The position numbers were made by a program, and so were the translations under genes. A DNA stretch of 46,922 nucleotides from a virus. Shown here in pieces: positions 19,401 to 29,300 of the stretch. Position 1 is the first letter of the stretch, and each line of letters begins with the position of its first letter. The notes under the pieces were generated by a model. That model was given only the letters and a program-made list of their open reading frames with translations. It did not search any database and was not told where the DNA came from. The stretch is from positions 1 through 46,922 of IMG/VR virus record IMGVR_UViG_3300007280_000004, one strand, 5' to 3'.

Positions 19401-20124
19401 TAGTCCTGGTACTGTATACAAGCTGTGCTGGGAATTAGATTTTGTTGATCACGGAATTATAAAATCCAAGGTTTTTGAACAAAAAACATATGGTAATGTT
19501 GCAGTGCCTGTTGTTTATGGTGTTTTTTCTGATACTGTAAGTTTAGAGTTTAATCATAACGGAGATGTAATAAGTAGGGGAGGGGGCCTGGACGAGGTAC
19601 ATACTGAAGCTAATTCTGGCCCTTATAATTCTGTTAAAATAACAACTATTCCTCCTACTTCTGATTTTGGTTTTAAAAAAGGAAATGGTGATTGGAGCTT
19701 TATGGGAGTTAGAAAAGAAACATCTAATGGTTTTAAATATCTTACTTTTCAGCCGCATACTCTTTTTGAGCCCGGTATCGCAGCTCCTCGACAAAGATGG
19801 ACATTACAAGTGTATAATTTAAATGATCCCTCAAAATTAATTAATATTTCTTTATTTCAAATGTCAAACCCAGGCGATGGAGGTTTTGCGAGCGGGGATT
19901 ATGGGAGTGATGGAGTTAGGCAACATGAAGAAAATAATAGTTTGTATGGAAACAACGGGTTTGGTCCTACTAACGCAACCCCTTCTGACCCAACCGATAC
20001 TGATGGTGCTCCTGGAAATAATACAGGCTTATTGATAAAAGATGACGACGTTATGGACCAAAATGGAGACCCTGTGTGGGACAACAACCCTATTCCTCCC
20101 TCGTTACTTGGAGGTTTTTTATAA
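16459..20124 (+). CDS. Muzzle/stabilisation-type tail protein, part B (propeller segment plus FN3-like array)
   Basis: Residues 11-36 contain NLITGVNIIDGMLFFTDN followed by EPKKI, and ERDITVIRPAP is at 60-70. These are the middle hallmark segments of the same beta-propeller family as part A. From about 95 the 1221-residue chain is an array of FN3/Ig-like units. Each unit has a Y-GFYY or GFYVSK strand, then an ENTRYYFIAFG or GTEYAMVCKV strand, then FRTK or FTTD. At least four such units are recognisable, in the style of Bacteroidota surface proteins. The last 80 residues are Gly/Asp/Asn-rich and likely flexible. A virion-surface adhesive role is inferred. No self-cleavage motif was seen. Confidence 0.66.
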   Translation: MASSILNFKDDNLITGVNIIDGMLFFTDNENEPKKIDIEAFKAANHSSGTTNIYGRAFQERDITVIRPAPMSALSTQLTTLDTDTNVITPYAQEVQVATKNAIVDSTTKAKMYGYVASNSAPVASYGFYYLKASSLPSVLELTGGIKVESTSLDSSGNFSFTLDTLEENTRYYFIAFGFNNIGQEILADNILTFRTKNATLSLTAPVCQTLEPTRKDSAGNYVFRGKITDTGGAATNTIEASFYYIEYGLLDGIAKPSTLVGVSGARRVQARLNASSGDYEFNFNTGEYFYVEFHVLTSEGDDEGGVKGGLGVTGVTTVLKPKVRYINSEIVNGTPLDIIVEGQVTKQNGIISERGFYVSKTESNLEQNYYQHVSNNNLYKVVVPHNQLNATDVFKLSLSSISGFTINRGETIYVMPFASNGVEGIGGQVPITIPALQGGNETDIVVPTITTAAIELVGTAQEIELKVGALCVANGIDETVDTGLSSDRSKISAMGVYVYKGTFNELDNLSDTEKQKKMLELFNSGNNITQITFTQANALSIINANAQAINVTTVGRLVQQKFKGNPKVPIDRGFHYYTMAWATNQVGAGYGLVTGIKIEEAEETIPSFITNPTVFNESTNGIKFTGYLSGFWGDVQGDIYDAGFVYSVEKPFNPNNAKTISLLSLNGNGIIKNNSTVAKLNQNWDDPVPSTAERSWQIEVHQSDPATVNMLQTGITATVQAYIQMSSGGVKHFAKTIGFNGASSPSTQQWTTFENAKTVGTPSFMFFNVEEPSINQTQAMVKGKIATGDDQLRLSNLFEDSTAGIYFAKSADHNTASALIANGTKVKPPFNFQDQPSSYVHFQYKFGERNYDDTFAGGFDGVALEAGTEYAMVCKVVNSAGNAVSDVLRFTTDPIVSVPWVDSNSEFRLGADPSPAIYATGTVKGGGNHIRSSNKLHYIKASDFTGSTPDELIADPDSSVITDGVKLNGSSAVFANIYDLSPGTVYKLCWELDFVDHGIIKSKVFEQKTYGNVAVPVVYGVFSDTVSLEFNHNGDVISRGGGLDEVHTEANSGPYNSVKITTIPPTSDFGFKKGNGDWSFMGVRKETSNGFKYLTFQPHTLFEPGIAAPRQRWTLQVYNLNDPSKLINISLFQMSNPGDGGFASGDYGSDGVRQHEENNSLYGNNGFGPTNATPSDPTDTDGAPGNNTGLLIKDDDVMDQNGDPVWDNNPIPPSLLGGFL

Positions 20125-20155
20125 AATAATTAAAAAAATATCATAATATTTAAAA

Positions 20156-23100
20156 ATGGCAGAAAAAAAACCTTTTGAAAAAATATTCCCTTACTTTAGT
20201 TATAGGTGGAGATATGAGGATGGTCAGTACTCGCCATATGCGGTATTTACAAAAGCTCAGTTTGTTTCGAAAGACCCAAATATTTCAGATTACTTAAAAA
20301 AGGGGCATAATACATCTGTTGTAAATGAGTTAAAAGTAATTAACTTAACGAACATACCTAGAGGAGGACCTGACGTCGTTGCAATAGATATACTATATAG
20401 AGAATCTATTTCTACTACTATATATATATTAAAAACCATTGAAATAAGTAAAAACGATAGGGGTTCAGGTTTTGAAAGCATTCAAATTGATAAAAGATCT
20501 TTTGGATCAGCATTACCTGATTCTCAACTTTCTCGCCATTTTGATAATGTGCCTTTAAAAGCTAAAGCACAAGAAATAACAGCGAATCGGTTAATGTATG
20601 GTAATTATACTCATAAATATGACATACCTGAACCGTTAAGAATAAAAGTTAATGTTACCCCTGTGCTACAACCGCACAATGGTCCATCTGTTAAAACAAA
20701 TAGAGATTACGAAGTTGGCGTTGCATATTTAGACGCATACGGGCGTGTAGGTAATTTGCTCACACAAAGCATAAGTGGTTCAGACGGTGAGGGTTCTGTT
20801 TTTACAACTGATTTTAAATATAAAAATAGAATAAATTTAACAGCTCAAATATTAAGCCCTCCGCCTACATGGGCAAAATCGTTTAGATATTATATTAAAG
20901 ACAAGTCTAACGCACACTTTAACTTAACAGGTTTTAATATATATAATGATGGGTCTGCGTCTGATAATTCTTCTGATAACGTATATGTACAGTTTAATTC
21001 AAATGACAGAAACAAGATTACAGAAGAAAGCATACTAATACCTAGAAGACATGACTTTGATGAAACAGATGTTTTGTTTACAGCCGAGTCAAGACACCCT
21101 GTGTTGGATATAGAAAACGAAGCACCTGATATAGTAATAAACCAGGTTAATGAAAGAAAGTTAGTAAAAATAGCTGAGTTTAAAGATGTAAAATCTGGAA
21201 GTGGGACTAGTATGCTGATACACTCTTCGTACTCAAACATTAACGTAGCCACTGTAACTACTTCAAATACTTTTTTTCACTTAAAAGATAGAAGCGGTGA
21301 AACTCATGATTCTCAGGGAAATGTTCAATTTTTTAATGATTACATAAGGAGTCAAGACGACAACCCAGCGCAATTATTTGACAGTAAAAAAACGCCAATA
21401 AACAACGTTGGAGGGTTACAAACAGTAGACATTAGTGCGTATCCCGAAAGGCTAGCAATTGAGCTATCTAATAACAACGGAACTAGTGACAGATGTTTAA
21501 TAGATAGTATAGAGTACGGGGTTGCTTCAAGTAGTCAAAGAAATTCTTTTAAAATAACTTTAGGGACCACATTAGACGAATCAGGAGCATTAACTTCAAC
21601 TACAGGTTTTACTACTGTTCCAAGTAGTTTTAAAATGGACACCTACGATCAATCTATAAGGTTTTTTAAATTTGGTATTTCTGACGATGGTAAGGATAAA
21701 CTTAAAGGCTCCTTTTTTGTTAAAATACCGAGGGAGGTAGCTAATAATACAGGTATTACAGCTTTACCAACAGGTCAAACTCCATATAATGAAGATGGAA
21801 ATATTATTACTACCAACATAAAACAAATAAATTTTGAAACAGAGCCTGTTGATGAGTCAAATTTAAACCTATACTGGGAAGACGGTAACACAAGGCCTAT
21901 AAGCAAACATAATAATATAAACCATTTAGAATGGTCTAATTGTATAGCCACTAAAACGAGTAAAACAGGGGATGTTTATTTAGAAAGTATTAATTTACTA
22001 GATAAATTTAACACTGTTAGTATGGCTAAAGGCACCAGAGTAAACACCCCTGACACTAGGTATGCTAAAGAAACTAGAAAAGCTGGTTTAATTTTTTCAG
22101 GGTTATATAATTCTAAAACAGGAATTAATGAACTAAACCAATTTAGTCTAGCCGATGGCATTCAAAAAGAACTTGAACCTAATTATGGCGGAATACAAAA
22201 GCTATACACATTAGATACAAATTTATTAGCATTTGCTGAAGATAAAGTCTTTAGAATACTAGCAGATAAAGATGCGCTTTTTAATGCAGATGATGGAGTT
22301 AACGTAACTGCTACTAATTTAGTTTTAGGGCAAGCAATGGTTTACCAAGGAAATTATGGGATTAGCACACACCCTGAATCTTTAATATATTTTAATAACC
22401 AGCTTTATTTTACAGATGCAAAAAGAGGAGCTGTAATGCAATTAACCCCATCTAACGGTCAATTATTTCCAATTAGCTCAAGAGGTATGTCAAATTTCTT
22501 TAGAGATAGATTACACTCAGCAGACGAACTTATTGGCATGTATGATGGACATAAAAAGCAATATGTATTATCTATTAAAGGTTATGATCAAAACGACCTA
22601 TCTATAGGTTCTGAATCAATACCTAATGAAACCAGCGATATAACTATTGCTTATAGCCCTAGGTCTGAATCTTGGCCATCTAGATATAGTTTTATTCCCG
22701 AAAGCGGTTTGTCTATGAACAATAAGTTTTATACTTTTAAACAAGGGAAAGCGTATGTTCACCATAACGATTCGGTTAATAGAAATACATTTTATGGAAC
22801 AGCTTATAATTCAGAGGTTGAGTTAATATTTAACGATGACCCTATGGCTGTAAAAGAGTTTTTAGCTTTATCTTATGAAGGTACTACAGGCTGGTCAGTT
22901 AGTAAAATTGATACAGAAAGTAACGATCCAGCACTAACATCTACATGGCCATTTGTTAAAAAAGAAGATAAATATTTTGCGCCTATAGTTAGCCAAGAAA
23001 ACTATTATGGTGTTACTGACCAAAGTTTGGGATCTGCAACAGCCGATGATGGTTCAACCGTGTATGTACAAGGTACACGTGATAAATCAGGCATTAAAGG

Positions 23101-23191
23101 TTTTTACAACAAAGTAAGAATGCAAAATACAGCCACAGCAAAAGCAGAAATATTTGCTATAAACACAGAAAATTTTATTAGTCAAACTTAA
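20156..23191 (+). CDS. Muzzle/stabilisation-type tail protein, part C (C-terminal propeller)
   Basis: The 1011-residue protein opens directly with FPYFSYRWRYEDGQYSPY (11-28). In single-chain homologues this segment follows the ITVI region of part B. Further family-like segments are MYGNYTHKYDIP (147-158), the YEVGVAYLDAYGRVGN stretch, and the C-terminal blades at about 650-830 (INELNQFSLADG, YFTDAKRGAVMQLTP, GMYDGHKKQYVLSIKG). It has no FN3-like array. Parts A, B and C together cover the family's hallmarks in order, so they probably co-assemble. Its leader before ATG is A/T-only, like other genes here. Confidence 0.7.
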   Translation: MAEKKPFEKIFPYFSYRWRYEDGQYSPYAVFTKAQFVSKDPNISDYLKKGHNTSVVNELKVINLTNIPRGGPDVVAIDILYRESISTTIYILKTIEISKNDRGSGFESIQIDKRSFGSALPDSQLSRHFDNVPLKAKAQEITANRLMYGNYTHKYDIPEPLRIKVNVTPVLQPHNGPSVKTNRDYEVGVAYLDAYGRVGNLLTQSISGSDGEGSVFTTDFKYKNRINLTAQILSPPPTWAKSFRYYIKDKSNAHFNLTGFNIYNDGSASDNSSDNVYVQFNSNDRNKITEESILIPRRHDFDETDVLFTAESRHPVLDIENEAPDIVINQVNERKLVKIAEFKDVKSGSGTSMLIHSSYSNINVATVTTSNTFFHLKDRSGETHDSQGNVQFFNDYIRSQDDNPAQLFDSKKTPINNVGGLQTVDISAYPERLAIELSNNNGTSDRCLIDSIEYGVASSSQRNSFKITLGTTLDESGALTSTTGFTTVPSSFKMDTYDQSIRFFKFGISDDGKDKLKGSFFVKIPREVANNTGITALPTGQTPYNEDGNIITTNIKQINFETEPVDESNLNLYWEDGNTRPISKHNNINHLEWSNCIATKTSKTGDVYLESINLLDKFNTVSMAKGTRVNTPDTRYAKETRKAGLIFSGLYNSKTGINELNQFSLADGIQKELEPNYGGIQKLYTLDTNLLAFAEDKVFRILADKDALFNADDGVNVTATNLVLGQAMVYQGNYGISTHPESLIYFNNQLYFTDAKRGAVMQLTPSNGQLFPISSRGMSNFFRDRLHSADELIGMYDGHKKQYVLSIKGYDQNDLSIGSESIPNETSDITIAYSPRSESWPSRYSFIPESGLSMNNKFYTFKQGKAYVHHNDSVNRNTFYGTAYNSEVELIFNDDPMAVKEFLALSYEGTTGWSVSKIDTESNDPALTSTWPFVKKEDKYFAPIVSQENYYGVTDQSLGSATADDGSTVYVQGTRDKSGIKGFYNKVRMQNTATAKAEIFAINTENFISQT

Positions 23192-23196
23192 ATTAA

Positions 23197-23682
23197 ATGA
23201 ATATAATCAAATCTATTAAAAATAAACTATTAAATAAATCTTTTAAAAGCAAAACAGAAAATGCTTTGAATAAAATATACGCTACAGAATCTAACGAGGT
23301 TCTCATACATAATAATGGGAAGCTTGTTAGAGAAGGTGGTGATTTATTTAAAATTGAAAACGAAACGACAGACGGTATTTATTTAAGAAGGATGTTGCTT
23401 AATAAAGGAACAGCTATAATAAGTGCTATACACAAGCGAGATCACGCTTGGTTTTTGCTTGAAGGAGATATAACTATATCTACCGCTGCAGGCAAAGAAA
23501 ATTACACAGCACCTTATGTCGGTTTTTCAAAAGCAGGTACCCAACGGGCTATTTATGCAAACGAAATGTCTATATTTCAAAACGTGTTTCAAAATCCGTT
23601 GGATCTAAAAAGCATTGATGATTTAGAAGATTATAATTATTGTATGACTGAAAGCGAATATAAAAAATATAAAAATAAATAA
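23197..23682 (+). CDS. Cupin-fold phage protein
   Basis: The 161-residue protein contains a compact jelly-roll pattern (about 60-140): GIYLRRMLLNKGTAIISAI, HKRDHAWFLLEGDI, then GKENYTAPYVGFSKAGTQRA and NEMSIFQNVF. The HKRDH and EGD residues sit where cupins bind metal, although the second histidine motif is not intact. Similar small cupin-like proteins occur in tail regions of many phages with unknown function. It starts five bases after part C of the split tail protein and precedes internal virion genes. A structural or assembly role is more likely than an enzymatic one. Confidence 0.6.
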   Translation: MNIIKSIKNKLLNKSFKSKTENALNKIYATESNEVLIHNNGKLVREGGDLFKIENETTDGIYLRRMLLNKGTAIISAIHKRDHAWFLLEGDITISTAAGKENYTAPYVGFSKAGTQRAIYANEMSIFQNVFQNPLDLKSIDDLEDYNYCMTESEYKKYKNK

Positions 23683-23684
23683 CT

Positions 23685-24317
23685 ATGGCAGGATTATTAG
23701 CAGCTGCAGCTGTAGCAGGAGCGGTAGCAGGGGGCACAAAAATAATAGGCTCCCTTATCGGAGGCGGAAAAAGAAGACGCGAAGCTAAACGAGCACAAGC
23801 CGAATTAAATGCTCGAAAAGCGGCTTTTGAAAACTTTCAATTTACAAACGCTTACAAAGGTTTAGAAAACGTAGCTGAAGATTTAACTATTAATCAAGAC
23901 GCGGCACAGTTTCAAGCTCAACAATCTGATGCAGCATTAGCGCAAGCTATGCAAGCAGCGGTAGCTTCAGGCGGTGCGCCTGGAGGAGCTCAGGCAATTG
24001 CTCAAGCAGCTTTACAGTCTAAAAGAGGTATATCTGCTGATATAGCTAGACAAGAACAAGCTAATGAAATGGCGAGAGTTAATCAGGAAGCTAAACTGCA
24101 GCAGTTAGAAGCAGCTGGTGAAGAAGATATTCAGTCACAGCGATACCTTCAAAAAGGTGAATTGTTAAACATGGCTGCTGGAAGAAAAGCGGCAGCTGAT
24201 GCAGTTAGAGCGAGATCAACGCAAATGCTTGTTGGTGGTATAGGTGAAATAGCTGGGGGCGTTGCAAGTGGTATTGGAGGTGCTGAAGGCTTTGCTAATC
24301 CATTTAAAAAAGATTAA
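23685..24317 (+). CDS. Internal virion/ejection-like protein (Ala/Gln-rich)
   Basis: The 210-residue product has a Gly/Ala hydrophobic N-terminus (about 1-28) followed by a basic patch (GGGKRRREAKRAQ). A long Ala/Gln-rich helical region extends to about 175, and a second Gly-rich hydrophobic segment precedes the short tail. This architecture resembles the small internal virion proteins of podoviruses (T7 gp14-like, P22 gp7-like) that insert into the host envelope during DNA ejection. Order supports this: small, medium (next gene) and giant internal proteins follow one another. Sequence homology to those proteins is not demonstrated. Confidence 0.6.
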   Translation: MAGLLAAAAVAGAVAGGTKIIGSLIGGGKRRREAKRAQAELNARKAAFENFQFTNAYKGLENVAEDLTINQDAAQFQAQQSDAALAQAMQAAVASGGAPGGAQAIAQAALQSKRGISADIARQEQANEMARVNQEAKLQQLEAAGEEDIQSQRYLQKGELLNMAAGRKAAADAVRARSTQMLVGGIGEIAGGVASGIGGAEGFANPFKKD

Positions 24318-24318
24318 T

Positions 24319-26388
24319 ATGAGTAGTCCATTATATAGAAGACAATTAGTTACAGGTGGTGTTAATATAGGTTTAGTTTCTGCTGCTGGTGCCCCACAAA
24401 ATTTAGTAGGGGAAGCAATCGCTGGAATAGGATCCGCTATTGGAGAAGCTATTGCTGCGGGTAAAAAGAAAGAAGAAGGTTTAAATTCTGACGAAAAAAA
24501 AGATGATGCTATAAACTACCAAGATGTTTTTGGCAAAATGGGACAAGACGTTCCATCTGAAGGATTTGATTTGCCAGAAATAGGAGGATTATCTAACGAT
24601 ATTGAAAATAAAATTAATACCGGAATATCACCTACTGATAATTTAAACCCAGGGGCTGATGCTGCGCAAAATCAAAAAAAGTATACAGATAGAATGGCTT
24701 GGAATGAGCTGAGCGAAGAACAAAAAGCTCTACTTCAAAAAGAGCAAGGTATAACTAATTTTGACCAATTTACAATAGCAGCTTCTGCTTGGAGATTAAA
24801 AAATGATCCAAAAAGTGAAAATGTAAATATAGCCACAAAGGATGAAAAAAGAGACCAAGCTGTTTCAACACCTTATAATTTCTTAAAAGGAATACTACCC
24901 CCTACAAAAAGGCTAGCAGATTCTCCTTTCGAAAGAAGGAGAGGCCGTCGTGTAGTTAACAACACAGCAAGAGTTTTTTCAGGGTCGTCAACATCGGACA
25001 TCGTACAAACGCCGGGTGTTCCAACTACAGCTTTTGATGCGGGACAACAATCTGGTTACACAGAAGGCAGAACGTATACTGAAAAAATGCGTAGAATGTC
25101 CGCACCGTCTTGGATGGGTGTTGGTGCTGCTGCCGCTGAGGGCTACAACATGAGCGTTGATAGAGTTAACTATAGAAAACAGGTTGCCGCTGATTTACAA
25201 GATTATTATGAAGATAAATTTGCTGAATTTGATGTAGATAGCACAGGCGTTGGCAATGTTTGGAACGCTTCTGTTCAAGAGGTTTCTATGAATCTAAAAG
25301 AAGACTGGCTTAACCATCAGAAAAATCGCGATGCGGCAAGGAAAGATGGGCAATTTACAGATTGGAGCCTAACACAAGAAAAATTTAAAAATCAAATTCA
25401 AGAATTAAAAAGTGTTAACGAGGCATATAAAGCTTATCAAGCTAAAACAAACGAAGGTCTTGAAAAAGACGAATATGACTTTCATGCTTCTGGTCCTAAA
25501 AATACTGATATACTTCTTGGTATAGCTACAGGAAAAGGTATTACAGGCGTTTTTAGAAATGAAAACGGGGACATTATGGCAGGAGGATCTACACCTGGCG
25601 GCTTAGGCTATGTTCAAAGCGTAAAACAATATTTAAACGCTCCAGTTAAAATGGTTCCTAAGAAAAACGCTTTTGATTATGTTTCTGGAGTGACAGCAAA
25701 GTTTGAAGAAATGTACGGAGATAAATTTGTTCAAAAACAAGATGCTAATGGCAATATGGTAAAAACGCCTATTAGTATGGACGCTATTAAACCTTATTTA
25801 ATGCGCATGTTTGATGCAGAGCTAGACAGTGAAAGTCTTGTAAGAGCGTACGCTAGTGTAAACAATTGGGAGCAAGATGGTTTAGATTACGATGCGTTTA
25901 ATACTGCTATCAAAAACGGTGAAAACCCAAAAGATTTTGTAAAGCAAAAAATGTTTGAAGTAGCTACACAATTATTATCACCAGGTCAAGCTGCGCGTGA
26001 AGAAAAAGTAACTGGTGTTTCTACAGCAAGAGAAAAAGCAAAACTCGACGAAGAGAAAGAGCAAAGACAAAAAGAGATTAATTCAAAAAAGCCTACAATT
26101 ACCAAAGCAGAAAATTCAGCTAATCAACAAGTAGCAGATTTTTATGAAGATAAAAGTGTTTGGCTTAGAACAAATGTAGGTTCTGATTATGAAATGCAAG
26201 ATACAGAGCTTGTTATTAGCCCAGGAACAGAAGACGAGTTAAGATATGATCTTAACAGAAAAGAAGATAATATTGCTTTAATCAGAGAATTTAGCAAAAA
26301 ACCAGGAGGGCAGGCTGGTGTAGATTTTGATTTATTTGTTAAAAATGCTATTGACAAAAGAAGAAAAAAAAGAAAATTATTACCATAA
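24319..26388 (+). CDS. Internal virion-like protein, 689 aa
   Basis: The chosen start is ATG 24319, one base after the previous stop. The longer frame from 24262 overlaps 19 codons of the preceding gene and is less likely. The N-terminal part has Gly/Ala-rich segments (GGVNIGLVSAAGAP, AIAGIGSAIGEAIAAG). Then come an acidic region and a long helical body with charged repeats, ending in a Lys/Arg-rich tail (DKRRKKRKLLP). No lytic or peptidase motif is visible. Position between the 210-residue protein and the giant protein suggests the middle component of an ejection complex (T7 gp15-like by order). It is not a recognised homologue. Confidence 0.58.
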   Translation: MSSPLYRRQLVTGGVNIGLVSAAGAPQNLVGEAIAGIGSAIGEAIAAGKKKEEGLNSDEKKDDAINYQDVFGKMGQDVPSEGFDLPEIGGLSNDIENKINTGISPTDNLNPGADAAQNQKKYTDRMAWNELSEEQKALLQKEQGITNFDQFTIAASAWRLKNDPKSENVNIATKDEKRDQAVSTPYNFLKGILPPTKRLADSPFERRRGRRVVNNTARVFSGSSTSDIVQTPGVPTTAFDAGQQSGYTEGRTYTEKMRRMSAPSWMGVGAAAAEGYNMSVDRVNYRKQVAADLQDYYEDKFAEFDVDSTGVGNVWNASVQEVSMNLKEDWLNHQKNRDAARKDGQFTDWSLTQEKFKNQIQELKSVNEAYKAYQAKTNEGLEKDEYDFHASGPKNTDILLGIATGKGITGVFRNENGDIMAGGSTPGGLGYVQSVKQYLNAPVKMVPKKNAFDYVSGVTAKFEEMYGDKFVQKQDANGNMVKTPISMDAIKPYLMRMFDAELDSESLVRAYASVNNWEQDGLDYDAFNTAIKNGENPKDFVKQKMFEVATQLLSPGQAAREEKVTGVSTAREKAKLDEEKEQRQKEINSKKPTITKAENSANQQVADFYEDKSVWLRTNVGSDYEMQDTELVISPGTEDELRYDLNRKEDNIALIREFSKKPGGQAGVDFDLFVKNAIDKRRKKRKLLP

Positions 26389-26399
26389 AATAAAATAAT

Positions 26400-29300
26400 A
26401 TGTTCGAATACGACGGAGATCAATATACAGAGCAAGAAATAATTGATGCTGCTTCTAAAGCTGGGTTAAGTTTTGAAGATTACACATCTAAACATGGTAT
26501 AATTGCTGTTGTTCAAGAGGGAAAGACAAACGCCACTGCGGAGGAAACTGCACCTGTAGTGGCAGAAACACCCGTAGATACGGATTTGCAGTTGGAAAAT
26601 GGTTCTTTGGATTTTCCAGGAAAAGTAGTTAGAATAAAAAGGAAAGACGCTGCAAGGGGATACGATGAATACAGCTATGCTGAAATTCAACAAAAAATTC
26701 AAGATCCTAACTTTAGAAAAGGACAAAAAAGATTTGAAAATGTAGAAGCATATGTTGACGCATTTGGAGGTCAAGCACAAATTGTTGATTTAGGAGCTGA
26801 GCAGGTTGGAGATTTAAAAGATTCTAGCGAAAGAGAAGCTACTGAAGCGGTTAAGTTTGAAGATGGCCCATCTGTGCCGGTAAGCGATTTTGAACAAGAA
26901 GTAGAAGTCGTACAGGGCTTTGAAGAAGTTAATAAATTAAACTTTGAGGCAGAAAACAATATAGTTGAAAATTATGCGGACATAGATGCTTATAATGAAA
27001 TAGGGTCAAAAAGTGTAGGCGAAATTAATTTTGAATTGCCTAAGCAAGAGCTAGATAAAAGCATACAAGACAAGTATACTGCTGGTTTTGGCGAAGATAA
27101 ATTCATTAAAACCTTTGATAGCCAAGTCCTTAATATAAAACAAGAGGATATTGATAAGAAAGGTGGCGAAATATTAAGCAAATATAAGTTTAATAAAGAA
27201 ACTGGTGAATTCCCTGATAAAGATTCAGAGCGGAAAGCTTTAGAGGAGTTTGAAGAATATCAAACTAATTTAATACAAAACGCAAGAGAAAACTCTGTAG
27301 GCTATCAATCAAGAATAAAAGCGTATAAAAATGCTTTTGTTAATGAGATTGAAAAGCAAAATACTAAGTTTGATGAAATAAAAGCACAAGAGCTGTCTGA
27401 TAAAACAGTACAGGAGGTATTGCCTCCTGTTGCTAGAGATGTGTTAAATTTTATTGGCATTGACACAGCTGTAGCAAGAACTGTGCTTGAAGCTACAAAA
27501 AGTGCTACCATGGGCCTACCAGCTGTTGGCGGGATGGATAAAATGCAATCTCTAGGTGTACTTAGAGATGCTCACCAGTCTTTGAGAGCGCGTGCAAATA
27601 ACCAAAACACCTTTGAGGGAGAAGATACCGTTATAAACGGGGTGGCTGTAAGTGAATATACACCTATAAGAGTAAAGAACCCATTATATACACAATGGAA
27701 AAACTCAGACCCGGACACACGAGATATTAACCCTCCTAGAGAATTTTCTTTTACATTAATAGATACAGAAAAGCAAAGACAAGCTGGACAATATGTAGAA
27801 GGTGGGAACAAAAGGTTTAAAACCATACATGGGTCTGGAATAGTCAATTATTTTGATACTGAGTTTGAAGCGGAGACTTTCTTTAGTAAAAGAATGGGGG
27901 AAACGGCTGACGATGTATATAAGCTTTTTGATTTAAAGAGCGACTTTGACGGCATGCTGTCAAAAATAAAGGCCGCACCTGAATTTACTAACGAAAAGGG
28001 TGAGTATGATTCTTCTAAGTTTACGTATGAAAATTTAAGAGATGCTATAGGTACAACAGCTACTCAAATGCTAATGGCTAGGCTTACACTTGGTCTTTCT
28101 TCTTATTCTCAAGAAACTGGAAACATGTTCGAACAAGTGTTAGAAGGTAAGGCGGTTGAGAAGTATGGAGAAGAATTTTTAGCACTAAGCGAAGATAAAA
28201 AGTTAGAAAAATATCTGCAGTTAACTAAAGACGGCGAGATTAACTACAATGATATTCGCATAAGCGGTACGCAGATCGCTTCTTTAGATTTATTCGGTTC
28301 GGCCACCGCATTAAATCAAGTTCCAAAAATTGACGGTTCAATAATCAGAAACTTGATGAAAAGCAACTGGAAAGGCGCGGTAAAAGAAGGTAAAAATGTT
28401 GCTAAAAATGCATTGAAAGGTGGTTTAACAGAAGTACCCACTGAATCTGCACAAGAACTAATATCCGGAAGAGAAGTTAATAAGCAGCTCTACGGCATGG
28501 AGGGTGCATATGTTACTGATGAACAAATAAGATCTGTTAAAGAAGTAGGTTTTCAGTCTTTAATAGGTGTTTCAGGAACAGTAGCTAGTGGTAATACAGC
28601 AGCTAGAGGTATAAGACATTTAAAAAGAAAATTAGCTACAGGAAACAATAGAGCTATTCTTAATGATGCTAAAGCGGCATTGGGAGATGTAGATCTCGTT
28701 TATGAGTCTAGCGTAAATCAGGTTAACAAAAAACTTAAAGAAGGCTCGCTTTCAAAATTCGAAGCCGATGCTGAGTTACGTAGATTAAAAAATTCTAGAG
28801 ACAACCAAATAACTGCTTTATATAAAGCGCAAGAAGTCGCAACAGGTAGCAAATACAAAAATTACGAACCTGAAGCAAGAGAGGAAGCCTTAAACCTAAT
28901 AGTTGATAACCTTTATTTAAACGAAAAAGTTAGTGACATTGATGCTGATGCTGAAAAAGCAAAAGCTACAGGTTTTTACAGCGAAGATGACTTTGATGGA
29001 AGAAAGCAAGCTATTAAAGATAAAATGGTGGACAACGAGATTGAACGCCAAATTATTGATGCTAAGCAAAATTATCTTTATGCTGGATCTCAAATGAGAG
29101 AATTTATAAATAATAATCCAGATAAATTTAACAATGCACGTGCTGTAGCGTTTGAAACTAGACAAGAAGCTGAGGAGTATTTTAAAACAAAATTTGGTAA
29201 AGATTTTAAACCTGAAGGTAGATATAAACAACTATTAGATGGTGATGTATTTGGATTTTATGATCCAGATAAAAACCTTATAATTGATGTAAAAGAAAAT

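Noticed and set aside
13989-20156. Frameshift or assembly error splitting one tail gene
   Set aside because: Parts A and B end in complete beta domains, several stops separate the frames, an extra 67-codon ORF is present, and each part has a normal leader. Gene fission is the better reading.
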